This document shows positions 8,683-18,996 of a stretch of 64,000 nucleotides of DNA, in pieces; position 1 is the first letter of the stretch, and the number at the start of each line of letters is the position of its first letter. The notes below the pieces were generated by a model, which made no database searches, had not been told where the DNA came from, and worked only from the letters and a program-made list of their open reading frames with translations. This DNA is from Reddybacter sp041277045 (GTDB lineage Bacteria; Pseudomonadota; Gammaproteobacteria; Pseudomonadales; Porticoccaceae): NCBI GenBank assembly GCA_041277045.1, contig JBGFSY010000002.1:62001-126000 (forward strand), read 5' to 3'. A program made the translations under genes and the position numbers.

Positions 8683-9390
8683 TTAGGCTTGATCCTCCAC
8701 TTTTTCAGCATCGCTACTTGATGATGGCGCGGCTCTCAGTAGTCTTGCCGGCATCCCTCCCCATACTTCACCCGCTGCGATACGAGTCCCTTTGGATACG
8801 ACTGCGCCAGCCGATACGATAGCCCCATCACCAATTATTACATCGGACATAATCACGGCGGTGGCACCGATGGTGACGTTGTTGCCGATGCGGATGGCGT
8901 TGAGCGAAAAATGAGAGCCTTCTATCGCGTGGGAAAAAAGGGCTGCGTCGTGACCGATTATGGTGTTGGCGCCAACAAAGGTCAGTGGTGGATCGAGGAT
9001 GGTTCCGGCGCTGTAGGTGTTGTCGCCAAGCTTGGCTCCCAGTGCGAGGTAAACCAGGCGCATTAACGGCACTGGGAGAAAATGGGTGCGAATTAGGCTA
9101 TTAAACAGCAGCAGGTAAAATAAGATATTCACCTGGGCGGTGAATTCCTCGGGCGAGCCCTCGGGCAGGTAGCCCTCCTTTAGGGGGCTGCGGTGCAAAA
9201 AAATTCGGTAGATTAAAAAGGCAAATAAATAAATAAAAACAATGCTGCCCAGGGTGAGCACTACCCCCCGGAAGTCGCCCAGTGGCAGGCCGCCCAGCAG
9301 TAGCCGGGCAGTGAAAATGCCACAGCCGATGGCGCTCCATAATAAAACCTGAAAATAGAGGATTTGGCTGAGAGTGATTTTGCGCATCAT
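8683..9390 (-). CDS. Membrane-anchored hexapeptide-repeat acyltransferase
   Basis: 235 residues. There are two N-terminal membrane segments (about residues 10-60), then a left-handed beta-helix made of hexapeptide repeats: IRIGNNVTIGATAVIMSDVIIGDGAIVSAGAVVSKGTRI in overlapping turns, ending with the GGMPARLLR cap common to sugar O-acetyltransferases. It would move an acetyl or similar group onto a sugar. It converges on the membrane protein gene and lies 71 bp downstream of the glycosyltransferase, probably in one operon with it. Confidence 0.82.
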   Translation of the reverse strand: MMRKITLSQILYFQVLLWSAIGCGIFTARLLLGGLPLGDFRGVVLTLGSIVFIYLFAFLIYRIFLHRSPLKEGYLPEGSPEEFTAQVNILFYLLLFNSLIRTHFLPVPLMRLVYLALGAKLGDNTYSAGTILDPPLTFVGANTIIGHDAALFSHAIEGSHFSLNAIRIGNNVTIGATAVIMSDVIIGDGAIVSAGAVVSKGTRIAAGEVWGGMPARLLRAAPSSSSDAEKVEDQA

Positions 9391-9461
9391 TAATGCCCTC
9401 GATGGTGGGTGTTTACGCCTAGTGTAGTGGTTTGTTTTACCTTGTTGTTGTGACGTAATTG

Positions 9462-10721
9462 TTAATTACGTGGGTGCAGTGCGCTTTTTATCAGTTCTGC
9501 GAGGTGGGTTTTAAGGTCGTAGCCCTGGGTGGCTAAGCGTGCTTTTTGCGCGGCCTCTTTATAGTGGGTTTCGGCCAGTATTTTTTCTGCCAGCTTACGT
9601 ACGCGCATGACATCGGCGTGTTCGCTACGCAGTGACTCGCCGATACCGGAGCTTGCCAGATAGCCCATATTCAGGTGCTGGTCGAGGTTGCCGACAATGC
9701 CCAGTACCGGTGTGCTGCCCTGTATGGCTTGGTAGGTACTTAAGCTGCCGCCATTGCAGATCATGAGGCTGGCCCTGGCGGCTGCTTTATCACCTGGTAG
9801 GTAATCACTGATAAAAACGTTGTCGGGTACGCTTGATAACTGGGTGCGCCCGGCGGTGACGGCAATAACGGTGAGAGGGAGGGCGGCGAGAGCTTCGAGC
9901 ACGATGGGCAGCAAGCTAACCTGCCCCGATGAGCCGAGGGTGACATAAACAATGGGTTTATCTTCGTCGAGTTCATCCCACCAGGCCGGTATTTTATTGC
10001 GCGGCGACCAGGGCAGGGGGCCGAGGTAGTGGCAGTTTTTGGCAGCAGGTGAGATGGGAAAGTATTCGGCCATATCAGCCAGCCACAGTTGGTCGGCATC
10101 GGAATAAACGGCGCGCAAGTCGTGCCCCAGGCTGGCTAAGCCGTACTTTTTCCGCAATCGGTTGAGGGGCTTGCAGTGGGCGGCAAACACCAGTGGGCGG
10201 CTCGCGTTGAACAGTATTTGTGAGAGGGCGATGCCAAGCAAGCGGGTCATGGGTAGCTGGGGTACGGTGTAGGCGTTGTGGGAGTGGGTCGTCCAGTAAG
10301 TGTTGGAGATGGCGGCGTAGGGAATGTTTTTCAGCCGCGCACTGACGGAGAGGGAAAGACGAAAATCACCAATGATCAGGTCTGGTTTAATCTTCTCAAT
10401 TAGCTTGATGTCGTCACGCACGTAGCGCTCGAGTATTTGAGAGCTGTAGAGTCGTTTACCTTTGGCGAGTGCGTCGAGAAATTGTTCGCTGCTGATCGAC
10501 CAAAGGTCGTGGCGGAAGTCACTGAGTTCGGGGAAAAGATCGTTGTATCGTGGGTCGACGGCAAAGAAAACCTCATATGAAGATTGATCAAGGGCCGTGG
10601 CGAGCACTGCTGGGCGGGCGACATGGGCTAGGGTTACGGCTTCGGCGATGAAGAGTATTTTCGGCTTTCCAGTTTGAGAATTAGTCGACTGGGCGTTGCT
10701 GGGCTGCGGTGCTGCTATCAT
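9462..10721 (-). CDS. GT1/UGT-like glycosyltransferase
   Basis: About 419 residues with two Rossmann halves. The N-terminal half starts KPKILFIAEAVTLAHVARP. The C-terminal donor-binding half has the UGT-like motif ICNGGSLSTYQAIQGSTPVLGI followed by DQHLNM. It would transfer a sugar from a nucleotide donor during exopolysaccharide or glycolipid assembly; donor and acceptor are unknown. The frame extends to GTG 10796. I chose ATG 10721 because the extra 25 residues look unrelated to the fold and the longer form would leave only about 60 bp for two divergent promoters. The upstream start remains possible. Confidence 0.82.
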   Translation of the reverse strand: MIAAPQPSNAQSTNSQTGKPKILFIAEAVTLAHVARPAVLATALDQSSYEVFFAVDPRYNDLFPELSDFRHDLWSISSEQFLDALAKGKRLYSSQILERYVRDDIKLIEKIKPDLIIGDFRLSLSVSARLKNIPYAAISNTYWTTHSHNAYTVPQLPMTRLLGIALSQILFNASRPLVFAAHCKPLNRLRKKYGLASLGHDLRAVYSDADQLWLADMAEYFPISPAAKNCHYLGPLPWSPRNKIPAWWDELDEDKPIVYVTLGSSGQVSLLPIVLEALAALPLTVIAVTAGRTQLSSVPDNVFISDYLPGDKAAARASLMICNGGSLSTYQAIQGSTPVLGIVGNLDQHLNMGYLASSGIGESLRSEHADVMRVRKLAEKILAETHYKEAAQKARLATQGYDLKTHLAELIKSALHPRN

Positions 10722-10860
10722 GATCTCTCTGCCCCGATATGTGTCGGCGTACCCCGTGGCACTGAGGGTCAAAGCAGGTCTCACGTTTGACATCACCTCT
10801 TTGTGCTTGGGGCTGTTTGCCTGAGATTACTCTGTTTATCCATTGCAAGGATGATTGTTA

Positions 10861-13641
10861 ATGAAGCCGTTTCATCATGTTATCGCAATTGTGTTCGTCA
10901 GTGGTGTTCTTCTTGCCTGTGGCGAAAACACCACCGCTACGGAATATCTAAAGAATGCCAAGCGCTACCTGGGTGATGGTGAGCCCGCAGCGGCAACTAT
11001 CGAGCTTAAAAATGCCCTTAAAAGTGACGCTAAAAATGCTGAGGCGCGCTGGCTGCTCGGTAAAATCTATTACGACTTGAACGATATGCCCAGTGCCGAT
11101 AAAGAACTGAGGCGTGCGAAACAACTTGGTGTGCCCGCTGAGCAAGTCTTGCCCTTGCTGGCTCAGGCTTTTTTAAAGCAGGCTAAATTTGATGAGTTAC
11201 AGGCTTTATCAGCCGGCAGTCTTGCTGGCGAGCCTTTGGCTACACTGTTAGCTGCCCAGGGTTTGGGTAAGCTGGCACAGGACGAGGTCGCAGAGGCGGG
11301 CGAGTTGATTGAGCGAGCCGTCGGCGAGGCACCGAACCTGGCCTATGCCCAGATGGCCAAGGCCCACCTGCTACAAGTGGGAGGCGATGCAGCACTGGTA
11401 CGTGTACAGCTCGACGTGGTCTTTGCCCTTGCCCCCGATTACTTGCCGGCCCTGGGTTTATTGGGTGATCTGGAATTACAGAAAAATAAGCTTGAAGCAG
11501 CGGAGCAAGCCTATACGCGTGCAATTGATGTGGGCTCATCTAGCGCGGAAGATTTCGCGAATAGGTTGAAGCGAGCATTGGTTCTTATCGCTCTACAGCA
11601 GTACGATGCCGCTCAGGTCGACGCGACTTACCTGCTTGCCAGAGCACCTAAGCACCCTAGTGCCCACTATGTTCAGGGCTTGATTTATTTCCAGCAAAAA
11701 AAGGTTGCCGAGGCCAAAGAGGCATTTGACCAGGCCCTGCCTGCAAAAGGAAGTTACCCCCAGATACTCTATTATCTAGCGGCTCTACATTTGTTGGAGG
11801 GAGAGCGCGAGCAAGCGACGGCCTATGCTAGCGAGTTTTATGGGATTGCCCTCGGCAATATAGCGGGAAGAAAGCTGCTGGCAACTATTCGTCTCGATGA
11901 GCGTGACTGTGCACAGGTTGAAGCCTTACTTCGCCCGGTACTGGCTCTGGGCCAGAATGATGCGGGGACAATGAATCTGTTGGCCAATGCATTGCTGCGC
12001 CAGGGGAAGACGGATGAGGCCATCGATTTATTGTCGGAAGTCGCCGAGCTAGAGCCAGATTCGCCGACGGCGCAGATGTGCTTGGGTGCGGGTATGTTGG
12101 CGGGTGGCGAGCAAGCGGGGGTTGAGCACATTGAGTCTGCACTGCGCTTAAACCCAGATTATCAGCAGGGCGAAATCTTGCTGGTGTTGAATTACTTACG
12201 CGAAAAAGAACTCGATAAAGCCCTGGCGGCGGCCGAGGCTTATCGTGATCGTCAACCTGAAATTGCTACGCCTTATAATTTGTTGGGCCGTGTGCATATA
12301 ACGGCCGAGAGAAGAAATGAAGCGCAAGAGGCTTTGCAAAAGGCGCGAGCAGTAGCGCCGGGCGCCCCCCTTGCATGTCAGAGCCTGGCTTTGTTTGCCA
12401 TGCAGGATAAGTAGTTTGGTGTTGCTGAAGGCTATTACGAGGAGATTCTTGATCATCGAGAGGGTTATTTACCCGCGCTACTAAAGCTCGCTGCCCTGAA
12501 GCGGCTGGAGGGTGACGAGGACGCGATGCTCGTTTATCTGGAGCGCGCGATGAAGGCTCACCCATCTGCTTACCAGCCTCGATTAATTCTGGCGCGTTTA
12601 CATTTGTCGAAAGGTCGCTCAGATAAGGTGGCGGTTTTGCTCAGTGGTTTGGAAGGGCGGGGGGTGAAAACCCTGAAGTGCTGCATGTTACTGGGCTCGC
12701 TCAGTTGGCTGAAAAAGATTATCACTCTGCTCAGGCTTCATTCGAAAAATTGGTACAGGTCAAGCCTGATGCGGCAGTAGGGCATTACCTCCTGGCCCGA
12801 ACTCATGAGGCTCTGGGCCGGCATGAGCTTGTGGAGGCGGGCCTGCAAAAATCGATTAGATTTGCGCCTAACTATGTAGATCCCCGTGTAGCCCTGGCTC
12901 GCTTATCCTTAAAGCAGAAGAATTATGTTGTTTTTGAGGCGCAATTGGTGAAACTGGAAACGCTGGCACCTGATAGCTCGGCCGTATGGCAGCTGCAAAT
13001 TGCTCGAGCAAGGCTCAACGGTGATAAGCAGGGCGAATTGGAAATCTATGAAAAGCTTTCGAGAGCATGCCCAGTGCTGTGACCCTGCTTGGCTTGGCTT
13101 GGCCGGGCAAAAGCTGTCTCGTGGTGATACGCATGGTGCCCTGAGCCTGTATAAAGTCTGGGTTGCTGATAACCCTCAGGATGTACCCGCTCGCCTGGCA
13201 TTGGCGAATGTGTATATTAAGGAGGGTGATATTGATTTGGCTATCGCTCAGTATCAAGTTGTATTGGAGCATGAGGCCAGTAATTTGGTTGCGTTGAATA
13301 ACAACGCCTGGTTCTTACGTGATTCCAAACCAAAGCAAGCTGTTGAATACGCCCTGAAAGCCGAAGAAGTTGATGGTGAAGCTGCGGCCGTGCAGGATAC
13401 TTTAGCTATGGCCTTGTTGGCCGATGGGCGGCTCAACAAGGCGAAAAATGCTATTGCAAAGGCCCTTGGCAAGACACCGGATAACGCTTCAATGCGTTAT
13501 CACCGTGTGTTGATCAATCTTGCATCGGGCCAAAAGAGCAGCGCTATTAGTGAGTTGAAGCGCCTGTTGAGGTCTGGAGAGGGATTTTCAGAAAGACCGG
13601 ATGCCGAAGCCTTGATGCAAAAGCTCTCTTCGGGTGCTTAA
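10861..13641 (+). pseudogene. prsT: Second prsT (TPR lipoprotein), broken by one stop and two frameshifts
   Basis: The frame starts MKPFHHVIAIVFVSGVLLACGE, a lipoprotein signal with lipobox LLAC, then EYLKNAKRYLGDGEPAAAT and ARWLLGKIYYDLNDMPSADKEL, closely parallel to the intact PrsT at 2260-5043. An in-frame TAG at 12412 interrupts it. Reading continues in the same frame to about 12665, where a one-base loss near a run of six G moves it to another frame (ENPEVLHVTGLAQLAEKDYH). A second shift near 13070 restores the first frame, which runs to 13641. The total span (2781 bp, 927 codons) equals the intact gene. Either it is a true pseudogene or the three lesions are sequence errors. A short lipoprotein of about 518 residues could still be made. 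Confidence 0.85.
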
Positions 13642-13970
13642 GAAAGATCAACTTTAGCCTTTCACGTACACATAGGTGCAGGAGGTTGAATAGAAGATTC
13701 TGAGCAGTAGGCATGAGACTGGCTGTAGCAAATGATGTTTTCCTGACAGGAAGCGGAACCAACGACCCTGTCTTCTGTCTACAGCGGCTAGACGAGTGGT
13801 TGTTATTGGGGGACAGGCGTCGTGCGTCAAGGGCTTTCAGATACTACACTTCTTATCAGCGTTGATACTCGTCAATTGCATGGGGGGATTTAAATGGACT
13901 TTTTAGCGGCCCTTTGTTTCACAATACACAAGCCAAGCTTACCTTAATCTACTTATTTTGAGGGTGGATC
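13642..13970. other. Non-coding gap
   Basis: 329 bp with no convincing gene or RNA. A TTTTCCTGACAGG stretch near 13737 resembles the right half of the 23-bp motif but lacks the GTAAAAA half. Confidence 0.4.
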
Positions 13971-15227
13971 GTGCCGATTAAATTAAAAGTTGCCCGTACA
14001 GCAAAAGAGCTGGACGATATATTTAGACTACGTTATGACGTTTATGTGAGTGAGCGAAATAAGTTTTCTGAAAAACGCGCGACCTGTGATGGGCGAATTG
14101 TCGATCACTTTGACGCATTACCTGGTGTTGCCAATGTCGTTGCCTATGATGGTGATACGGCGATAGCCTCATTCCGGGTTAACAAGGACTCTCCATTTGG
14201 TTTGGCACCGGAGAAATATTTTGATTTTACTGAGGTTAGGGCTGGCCTTGCAGTATGTAGTGAGGGACTGGCTTCTGTCCCGTGTGTTGTTAGTTGTAGC
14301 ATGCTGGCAATTCGCAAACGGTGGCGGCGTAAGCGTAATGTGATCTTAGCGCTGTTTAAAACAGTAACTGCTGTTATGCATGGTTTGGGGGCAACCCATG
14401 TTTTTGGTGCATCCAGTGCAGAAACTTTCTCTATCTATAGGCGGCTGGGTTGTGAGGCAATTGCTCCTGAGCAGTGGGTGGAGTCCGTCGGTGATAAGCT
14501 GATACCACTTATGGGTCCTTTTGATAAGATATTTACTTGGGCATTTGGGCAAAATGAGCTCAAAGCAAAGTACTTCTGGCTCGATAATTATTGTGCACAG
14601 TTCGAAACCATTCTGCTCTCACCGGGCGAGGTGCTGTTTCGTGAAAATGATCGGGCTGAGCGAGTCTATTCAATAGAGCGTGGTGGTGTCACTCTATCTC
14701 GAAAAGGACCTGACCAGAAGGATCTTGTTATTGCTGAGCTTGGCCAGGGAGCGCTATTTGGTGAGCTTGCCATTTTTGATGATGAACAACGGTCTACTAC
14801 GGCGACTGCGGCGATGAATACTCAGATGATTACCATTGAGCGCAGTCATTTACTGGATATCATTCACAATGAACCATGGAAAGCGGATCAATTACTTGAG
14901 CACTTTGCCCACAGGTTGAGAAAAACTGATCACCTGGCGTTAGTGCAACAGTTTGCACCTCAGACTAGTCGCGTAAGCTATGCATTGGAGCAGTTGTGGA
15001 ATTCTGCAAAGATTGAGGTAGGGCGTTCTCCGACTCGAATTTTGCAAATGGACGCCGAACCGATAGCCAGGCAGATAGCCAGGCGAGCGCAGGTCAGAGA
15101 GTCAGAGGTGAGACGGGTGCTTGAGATGCGCAGGGTGAGTGGTGGGTTAGACTATAGTGATAGTGTGGTGCGTTTTTTCCGTTCACCCTCTAGCGAGGGT
15201 GTTATGAGTGTCGATGCATCGCATTAA
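13971..15227 (+). CDS. Fusion of GNAT-type acyltransferase and cyclic-nucleotide-binding / CRP-like region
   Basis: 418 residues. Residues 1-200 resemble the acyl-homoserine-lactone-synthase/FeeM-like GNAT acyltransferases (DIFRLRYDVYVSER, then IVDHFDAL and FGASSAETFSIYRRLGC). This fold includes the PEP-CTERM/exosortase-associated acyltransferases. Residues about 210-325 form a cNMP-binding barrel (LSPGEVLFRENDRAERVYSI and the phosphate cassette FGELAIFDDEQRSTTATA). The last 90 residues hold a helix-turn-helix-like stretch (PIARQIARRAQVRESEVRRVL). GTG start with GAGG eight bases upstream. A cNMP or related ligand might gate acyl transfer; this is inference. It stands alone between two long non-coding gaps. 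Confidence 0.8.
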   Translation: MPIKLKVARTAKELDDIFRLRYDVYVSERNKFSEKRATCDGRIVDHFDALPGVANVVAYDGDTAIASFRVNKDSPFGLAPEKYFDFTEVRAGLAVCSEGLASVPCVVSCSMLAIRKRWRRKRNVILALFKTVTAVMHGLGATHVFGASSAETFSIYRRLGCEAIAPEQWVESVGDKLIPLMGPFDKIFTWAFGQNELKAKYFWLDNYCAQFETILLSPGEVLFRENDRAERVYSIERGGVTLSRKGPDQKDLVIAELGQGALFGELAIFDDEQRSTTATAAMNTQMITIERSHLLDIIHNEPWKADQLLEHFAHRLRKTDHLALVQQFAPQTSRVSYALEQLWNSAKIEVGRSPTRILQMDAEPIARQIARRAQVRESEVRRVLEMRRVSGGLDYSDSVVRFFRSPSSEGVMSVDASH

Positions 15228-16075
15228 CCTGGCGGGGTAAATAAAGTATTTGATGTGACCAGTCAGCTTACCTTGCTGTTAAAGTTGTGTCTTATGGCGT
15301 GTTTTTTTGGAGCGGGTGACGTCATATTTCAGCTGCTGGGCTATAGAGATTTTTAGATTGTTATGACAGCCGTGTAGTTCGGTTACTTTAGCCCTTGTTT
15401 GACATCCTTAGGGTGCTTAATGCGGTTGTTTTGAGTGTGGCCCTCTATCTCGCTACTAGCGGTATGCCGAGCCGAAAGCGAATTCATAGGTGCTGAATTA
15501 TAAATTACCTTGCTCTATCATCTCGCGCTCGCTCTGAGTGCTACGGAATACCTTAATTTTTCGCTCGATCAGGGCTTTAAGTTGAAAATCAAGGACGGTA
15601 GGGTCGTTAAAGGGCTTGTGATGGATGCGCTGTCATTTTTTTTTCATCGTGGAATAAGTTGCAATCATCAGTCAGGTGTTGTTCGACTGCTGTGTGAGTC
15701 TGCTCAAAAATAAATGGCTGAGATGATGATTGCTTTACGCGCCGATAGGGCATTTTGAGTTTGCCCGGCTGATGCCTTCAATTTGGCAATTTATTCGATC
15801 CGAACTTGTGATACAGGAACAGGCGCTCTAATGATAATGCGCTAATTCCAGGCTATATTTGCCTCTGCCCGTTTTGAGCTCTATGCACGACCATTAATCA
15901 GTGATTGTGACCGCTAATCGCTGACTTGTTCGTTTTTAAAAAGGGGTTGTACGACAATCCTTATACCGCCCTTAGAGCGCCTTACTCTTTTGTGCGGGGG
16001 ACGGTGGTGGTTTGCAAAACGCTGCCTTTTTTATGAGCAGATGTGTAGATGCTGATGAAAGAAAGGATTAAGTAG
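15228..16075. other. Long non-coding gap upstream of the sugar-phosphate transferase
   Basis: 848 bp, unusually long for this window. A 67-aa open frame at 15510-15713 has no ribosome site and no recognisable features. I found no decayed gene, tRNA, or sigma-54 promoter with correct spacing. It may hold regulatory sequence or a small RNA that cannot be seen by eye. Confidence 0.4.
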
Positions 16076-17587
16076 ATGGAAAAGGTAGAAGCAGGAGTAG
16101 TTGCTAAAGCAGGTCTTGGTGAGCTATCACCAAGTGCCGAAAGCACTGCTGGTTTCAGTTTGCCCCATGTTCGTGGGGCGACAGGGAAGTTTCGTTTATT
16201 TGGCCACTATGTCCATGTGCAATTCTTGCTACTCGCTTTATCTGAGTTTGCGGTAATTTTTTCAATTAGCCTTGCGATTTATAATTATTCTATAGCTATA
16301 AGAATCTCCAACACGGAACATTCGATTTTTTATGTTGGGGCTAAAATAGCGCTGATGTCCGTCGTCTTTGTGCTATTTATGGTGGCAATGGGCTTATACG
16401 ACACGCGTCAACGAGAGCGGCTGTCTGGCTTGGTTATGCGATTGATAGCTGCTTTGTTCTTCGCTGCTGTTGCCATGGTAGTGCTCTATCAATTTATTCC
16501 GTCACTTTCTGCTGGCGGCGGCCTGCTAAAGGTTAGTGCTGTTGCTTCTGTCGTTAGTCTGGCTGTAATCCGTGCTTTGTTTTATAAGTTTGTCGATGGT
16601 CAGGTATTGTTGCGGCGAGTTTTGGTCGTGGGTGCTGGCAAGAAAGCTCTATTTATTGACAGACTGCGTCGTAAGGCGGATATGCGTGGTTTTCACCTGG
16701 TTGGCTTTGTTGAGTCGGGTGCAGATCAGGCAGTTCAGGTAGACCAGGGCAGGGTTCTTAAGATCGACAAGAGCTTATGTGCCTATGCTCTGGAGAATGA
16801 TATCGACGAGATAGTTGTGGCCCTTGACGATCGGCGCCAGGGCTTGCCTACGGACGATTTACTGAATTGCCGAATGAGTGGTATCGATATTACCGATACA
16901 CTCGATTTCTTTGAGCGAGAAAGTGCTCTGATACAACTAGATCTTGTTCAGTCTAGCTGGCTAATACATGCTAGCGGCTTCAAACGAAATTTTATTCGCT
17001 CTAGTGTTAAGCGAAGCTTTGATATTCTAGTGAGTATTTTTCTTCTTGTGCTTAGCTCACCTCTTATGTTGTTGACGGCACTATCAATATTGTTTGAAAA
17101 TCGCGGTAAAGGCCCTGTTTTTTACAGTCAACAGCGCGTCGGTCGTAATAGTCAATGTTTCAATGTGCACAAATTTCGCAGTATGAAAACAGATGCTGAG
17201 GCAGATGGCGTAGCTCGCTGGGCGCAAAAGGATGATCCCAGGGTGACGAGAGTTGGGGCTTTTATTCGAAAGTATCGGCTCGACGAATTACCGCAATTGT
17301 GGAATGTGTTAGTGGGAGAAATGAGCTTAGTTGGCCCCAGGCCAGAACGCCCTGAGTTTGTGAAAGAGTTGTGCCAGGCGAACCCCCTTTATAAGGAGCG
17401 ACACAGGGTGTGTCCAGGAATTACGGGCTGGGCCCAGCTGTGTTATCCCTATGGTGCTTCGGCCGAAGATTCGATGTCCAAGCTCCAATATGATTTATAT
17501 TATGTTAAGAATCACGGCCTCTTTCTGGACGCCTATACCTTAATCCAGACCGTTGAGGTTATTCTTTTCAAAAAAGGTTCTCGATAA
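16076..17587 (+). CDS. XrtA/PEP-CTERM-associated polyprenyl glycosylphosphotransferase (initiating sugar transferase)
   Basis: 503 residues. The N-terminal part has about four membrane helices and a CoA-binding-like Rossmann domain (RRVLVVGAGKKA). A further helix (KRSFDILVSIFLLVLSSPLM) precedes the catalytic bacterial sugar transferase domain: GPVFYSQQRVGRN, FNVHKFRSMKTDAE, YRLDELPQLWNVLVGEMSLVGPRPERPEF and ITGWAQL. It moves a hexose-1-phosphate from a UDP-sugar to undecaprenyl phosphate, the first step of repeat-unit assembly at the inner membrane. The overall layout matches the PEP-CTERM-associated subfamily. An AAAGGA ribosome site precedes the ATG. Confidence 0.92.
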   Translation: MEKVEAGVVAKAGLGELSPSAESTAGFSLPHVRGATGKFRLFGHYVHVQFLLLALSEFAVIFSISLAIYNYSIAIRISNTEHSIFYVGAKIALMSVVFVLFMVAMGLYDTRQRERLSGLVMRLIAALFFAAVAMVVLYQFIPSLSAGGGLLKVSAVASVVSLAVIRALFYKFVDGQVLLRRVLVVGAGKKALFIDRLRRKADMRGFHLVGFVESGADQAVQVDQGRVLKIDKSLCAYALENDIDEIVVALDDRRQGLPTDDLLNCRMSGIDITDTLDFFERESALIQLDLVQSSWLIHASGFKRNFIRSSVKRSFDILVSIFLLVLSSPLMLLTALSILFENRGKGPVFYSQQRVGRNSQCFNVHKFRSMKTDAEADGVARWAQKDDPRVTRVGAFIRKYRLDELPQLWNVLVGEMSLVGPRPERPEFVKELCQANPLYKERHRVCPGITGWAQLCYPYGASAEDSMSKLQYDLYYVKNHGLFLDAYTLIQTVEVILFKKGSR

Positions 17588-17620
17588 GGTTTTTGTACAT
17601 TTCACCTTAGCCCATACAGC

Positions 17621-18979
17621 TTACTTCGATTTAATTCGATGTTTCTCGAATAAATTATAAAGAGTAGGCCGAGTGATGCCGAGTACTTTTGCAGTCTCGG
17701 AAACATTGTTATTGGTGTGGTTGAGGGCTCGTTGAATAGCCTTTCGCTCGGCATCTTCTCTGACTAACTTCAGGTCTAGGGGACGTGGTTCTTCGGCGGA
17801 TTGTTTGAGTTGTAGGTCATCGAGTGTAATTTGAGTGCCTTCAGCCATAATTACTGCGCGCTTCAGCTTGCTTTCAATTTCGCGAACATTTCCTGGCCAG
17901 TCATAACTTTCGATTGTGCTTAAGGCTTCCTTGTCAAACCCGCGTATGGCTTTGCTGTAATCACGATTAAATTTATCCAGGAAGGCTTTGGCCAAGATGA
18001 GTGAGTCACCTTCGCGGTCTTTGAGTGGAGGAATGTCAATAGTGATTTCACTGATGCGATAATAGAGATCTTCCCTAAATGTCCCCTCGACAATGTGCTG
18101 TGCCAGGTTTTGATGTGTTGCGCAGATGATGCGTACGTCGACGGGGATTCCTACTCTACCGCCGACTCGCTCGATGACGCGTTCCTGTAAAAACCGTAGA
18201 AGCTTTGCCTGCAATTCAAAGGGTAGGTCACCGATTTCATCGAGAAATAAAGTGCCGCCATCTGCAAGTTCAATTTTTCCTTGTGTCTGTTTCGCAGCAC
18301 CGGTAAAAGCGCCTTTTTCATATCCAAATAACTCGCTTTCTAACAGGTTGTCAGGAATGGCGGCACAATTGATCACGACAATCTTTTCATTTGCACGAGG
18401 ACTCAGAGCGTGCAGGGCCTGCGCGAATAATTCTTTACCGGTACCGCTAGCACCGAGTAATAGCGTAGTAATGTCAGAGGGTGCAATTTTCTCAATGGTT
18501 TGACAGACCTTGAGTAGCTGTGGGCTTGCGCCGACGATGCCTTCGAGGGGCATGGTTTGTCGGGCGCGTAAAAGCTGCTGGTTTTCCTGTTCCAGGGCAT
18601 TTACCCGGTAGGCGCGGTCAACAACAAGTACCAGTATTTCCGGGTCGACCGGCTTTTGGTAAAAATCATAAGCGCCGAGACCAATCGCCTTCACTGCGTT
18701 GGCGCGATCATTGTCGCCCGTGACGATAATGATTTTTGTTGTCGGAGCCATTGCTAGTATTTCTTCCAGAGTGGCGAGGCCCTCGCTAACACCTCCAGGG
18801 TCTGGGGGTAGCCCGAGGTCCAGTAACACAACACCGGGTTGGTGACGTCTAAATTGATCGATGGCATCGATCCGGTCGCCGCTAATAGTTACGTCATAAT
18901 CGTCAAAGCACCAACGCATCTGGCTCTGTAGTCCAGGGTCGTCTTCTACTATTAATAAGTGTTTGTTGGTCCTTTTCAA
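17621..18979 (-). CDS. prsR: PEP-CTERM-box response regulator PrsR (sigma-54 activator)
   Basis: 452 residues of NtrC layout. The receiver domain has acidic pocket VEDD and phospho-Asp near residue 54 in VVLLDLGLPP. The AAA+ domain has Walker A GASGTGKE near 178, the sigma-54 loop GAFTGA near 224 and GGTLFLDEIGDLP. A Fis-type helix-turn-helix is at the end (NVSETAKVLGITRPTLYNLF). It is the partner of PrsK and should activate sigma-54 promoters of PEP-CTERM genes, such as the one found at 6380-6395. It starts with TTG, preceded by AAGGA about nine bases upstream; no usable ATG exists before the receiver domain. It lies 17 bp after prsK. Confidence 0.93.
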   Translation of the reverse strand: MKRTNKHLLIVEDDPGLQSQMRWCFDDYDVTISGDRIDAIDQFRRHQPGVVLLDLGLPPDPGGVSEGLATLEEILAMAPTTKIIIVTGDNDRANAVKAIGLGAYDFYQKPVDPEILVLVVDRAYRVNALEQENQQLLRARQTMPLEGIVGASPQLLKVCQTIEKIAPSDITTLLLGASGTGKELFAQALHALSPRANEKIVVINCAAIPDNLLESELFGYEKGAFTGAAKQTQGKIELADGGTLFLDEIGDLPFELQAKLLRFLQERVIERVGGRVGIPVDVRIICATHQNLAQHIVEGTFREDLYYRISEITIDIPPLKDREGDSLILAKAFLDKFNRDYSKAIRGFDKEALSTIESYDWPGNVREIESKLKRAVIMAEGTQITLDDLQLKQSAEEPRPLDLKLVREDAERKAIQRALNHTNNNVSETAKVLGITRPTLYNLFEKHRIKSK

Positions 18980-18996
18980 AGTAGGCTTTTCCTTTT

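Noticed and set aside
15510..15713. 67-aa open frame in the long gap
   Set aside because: No ribosome site, ordinary composition for random frames, no recognisable motif.
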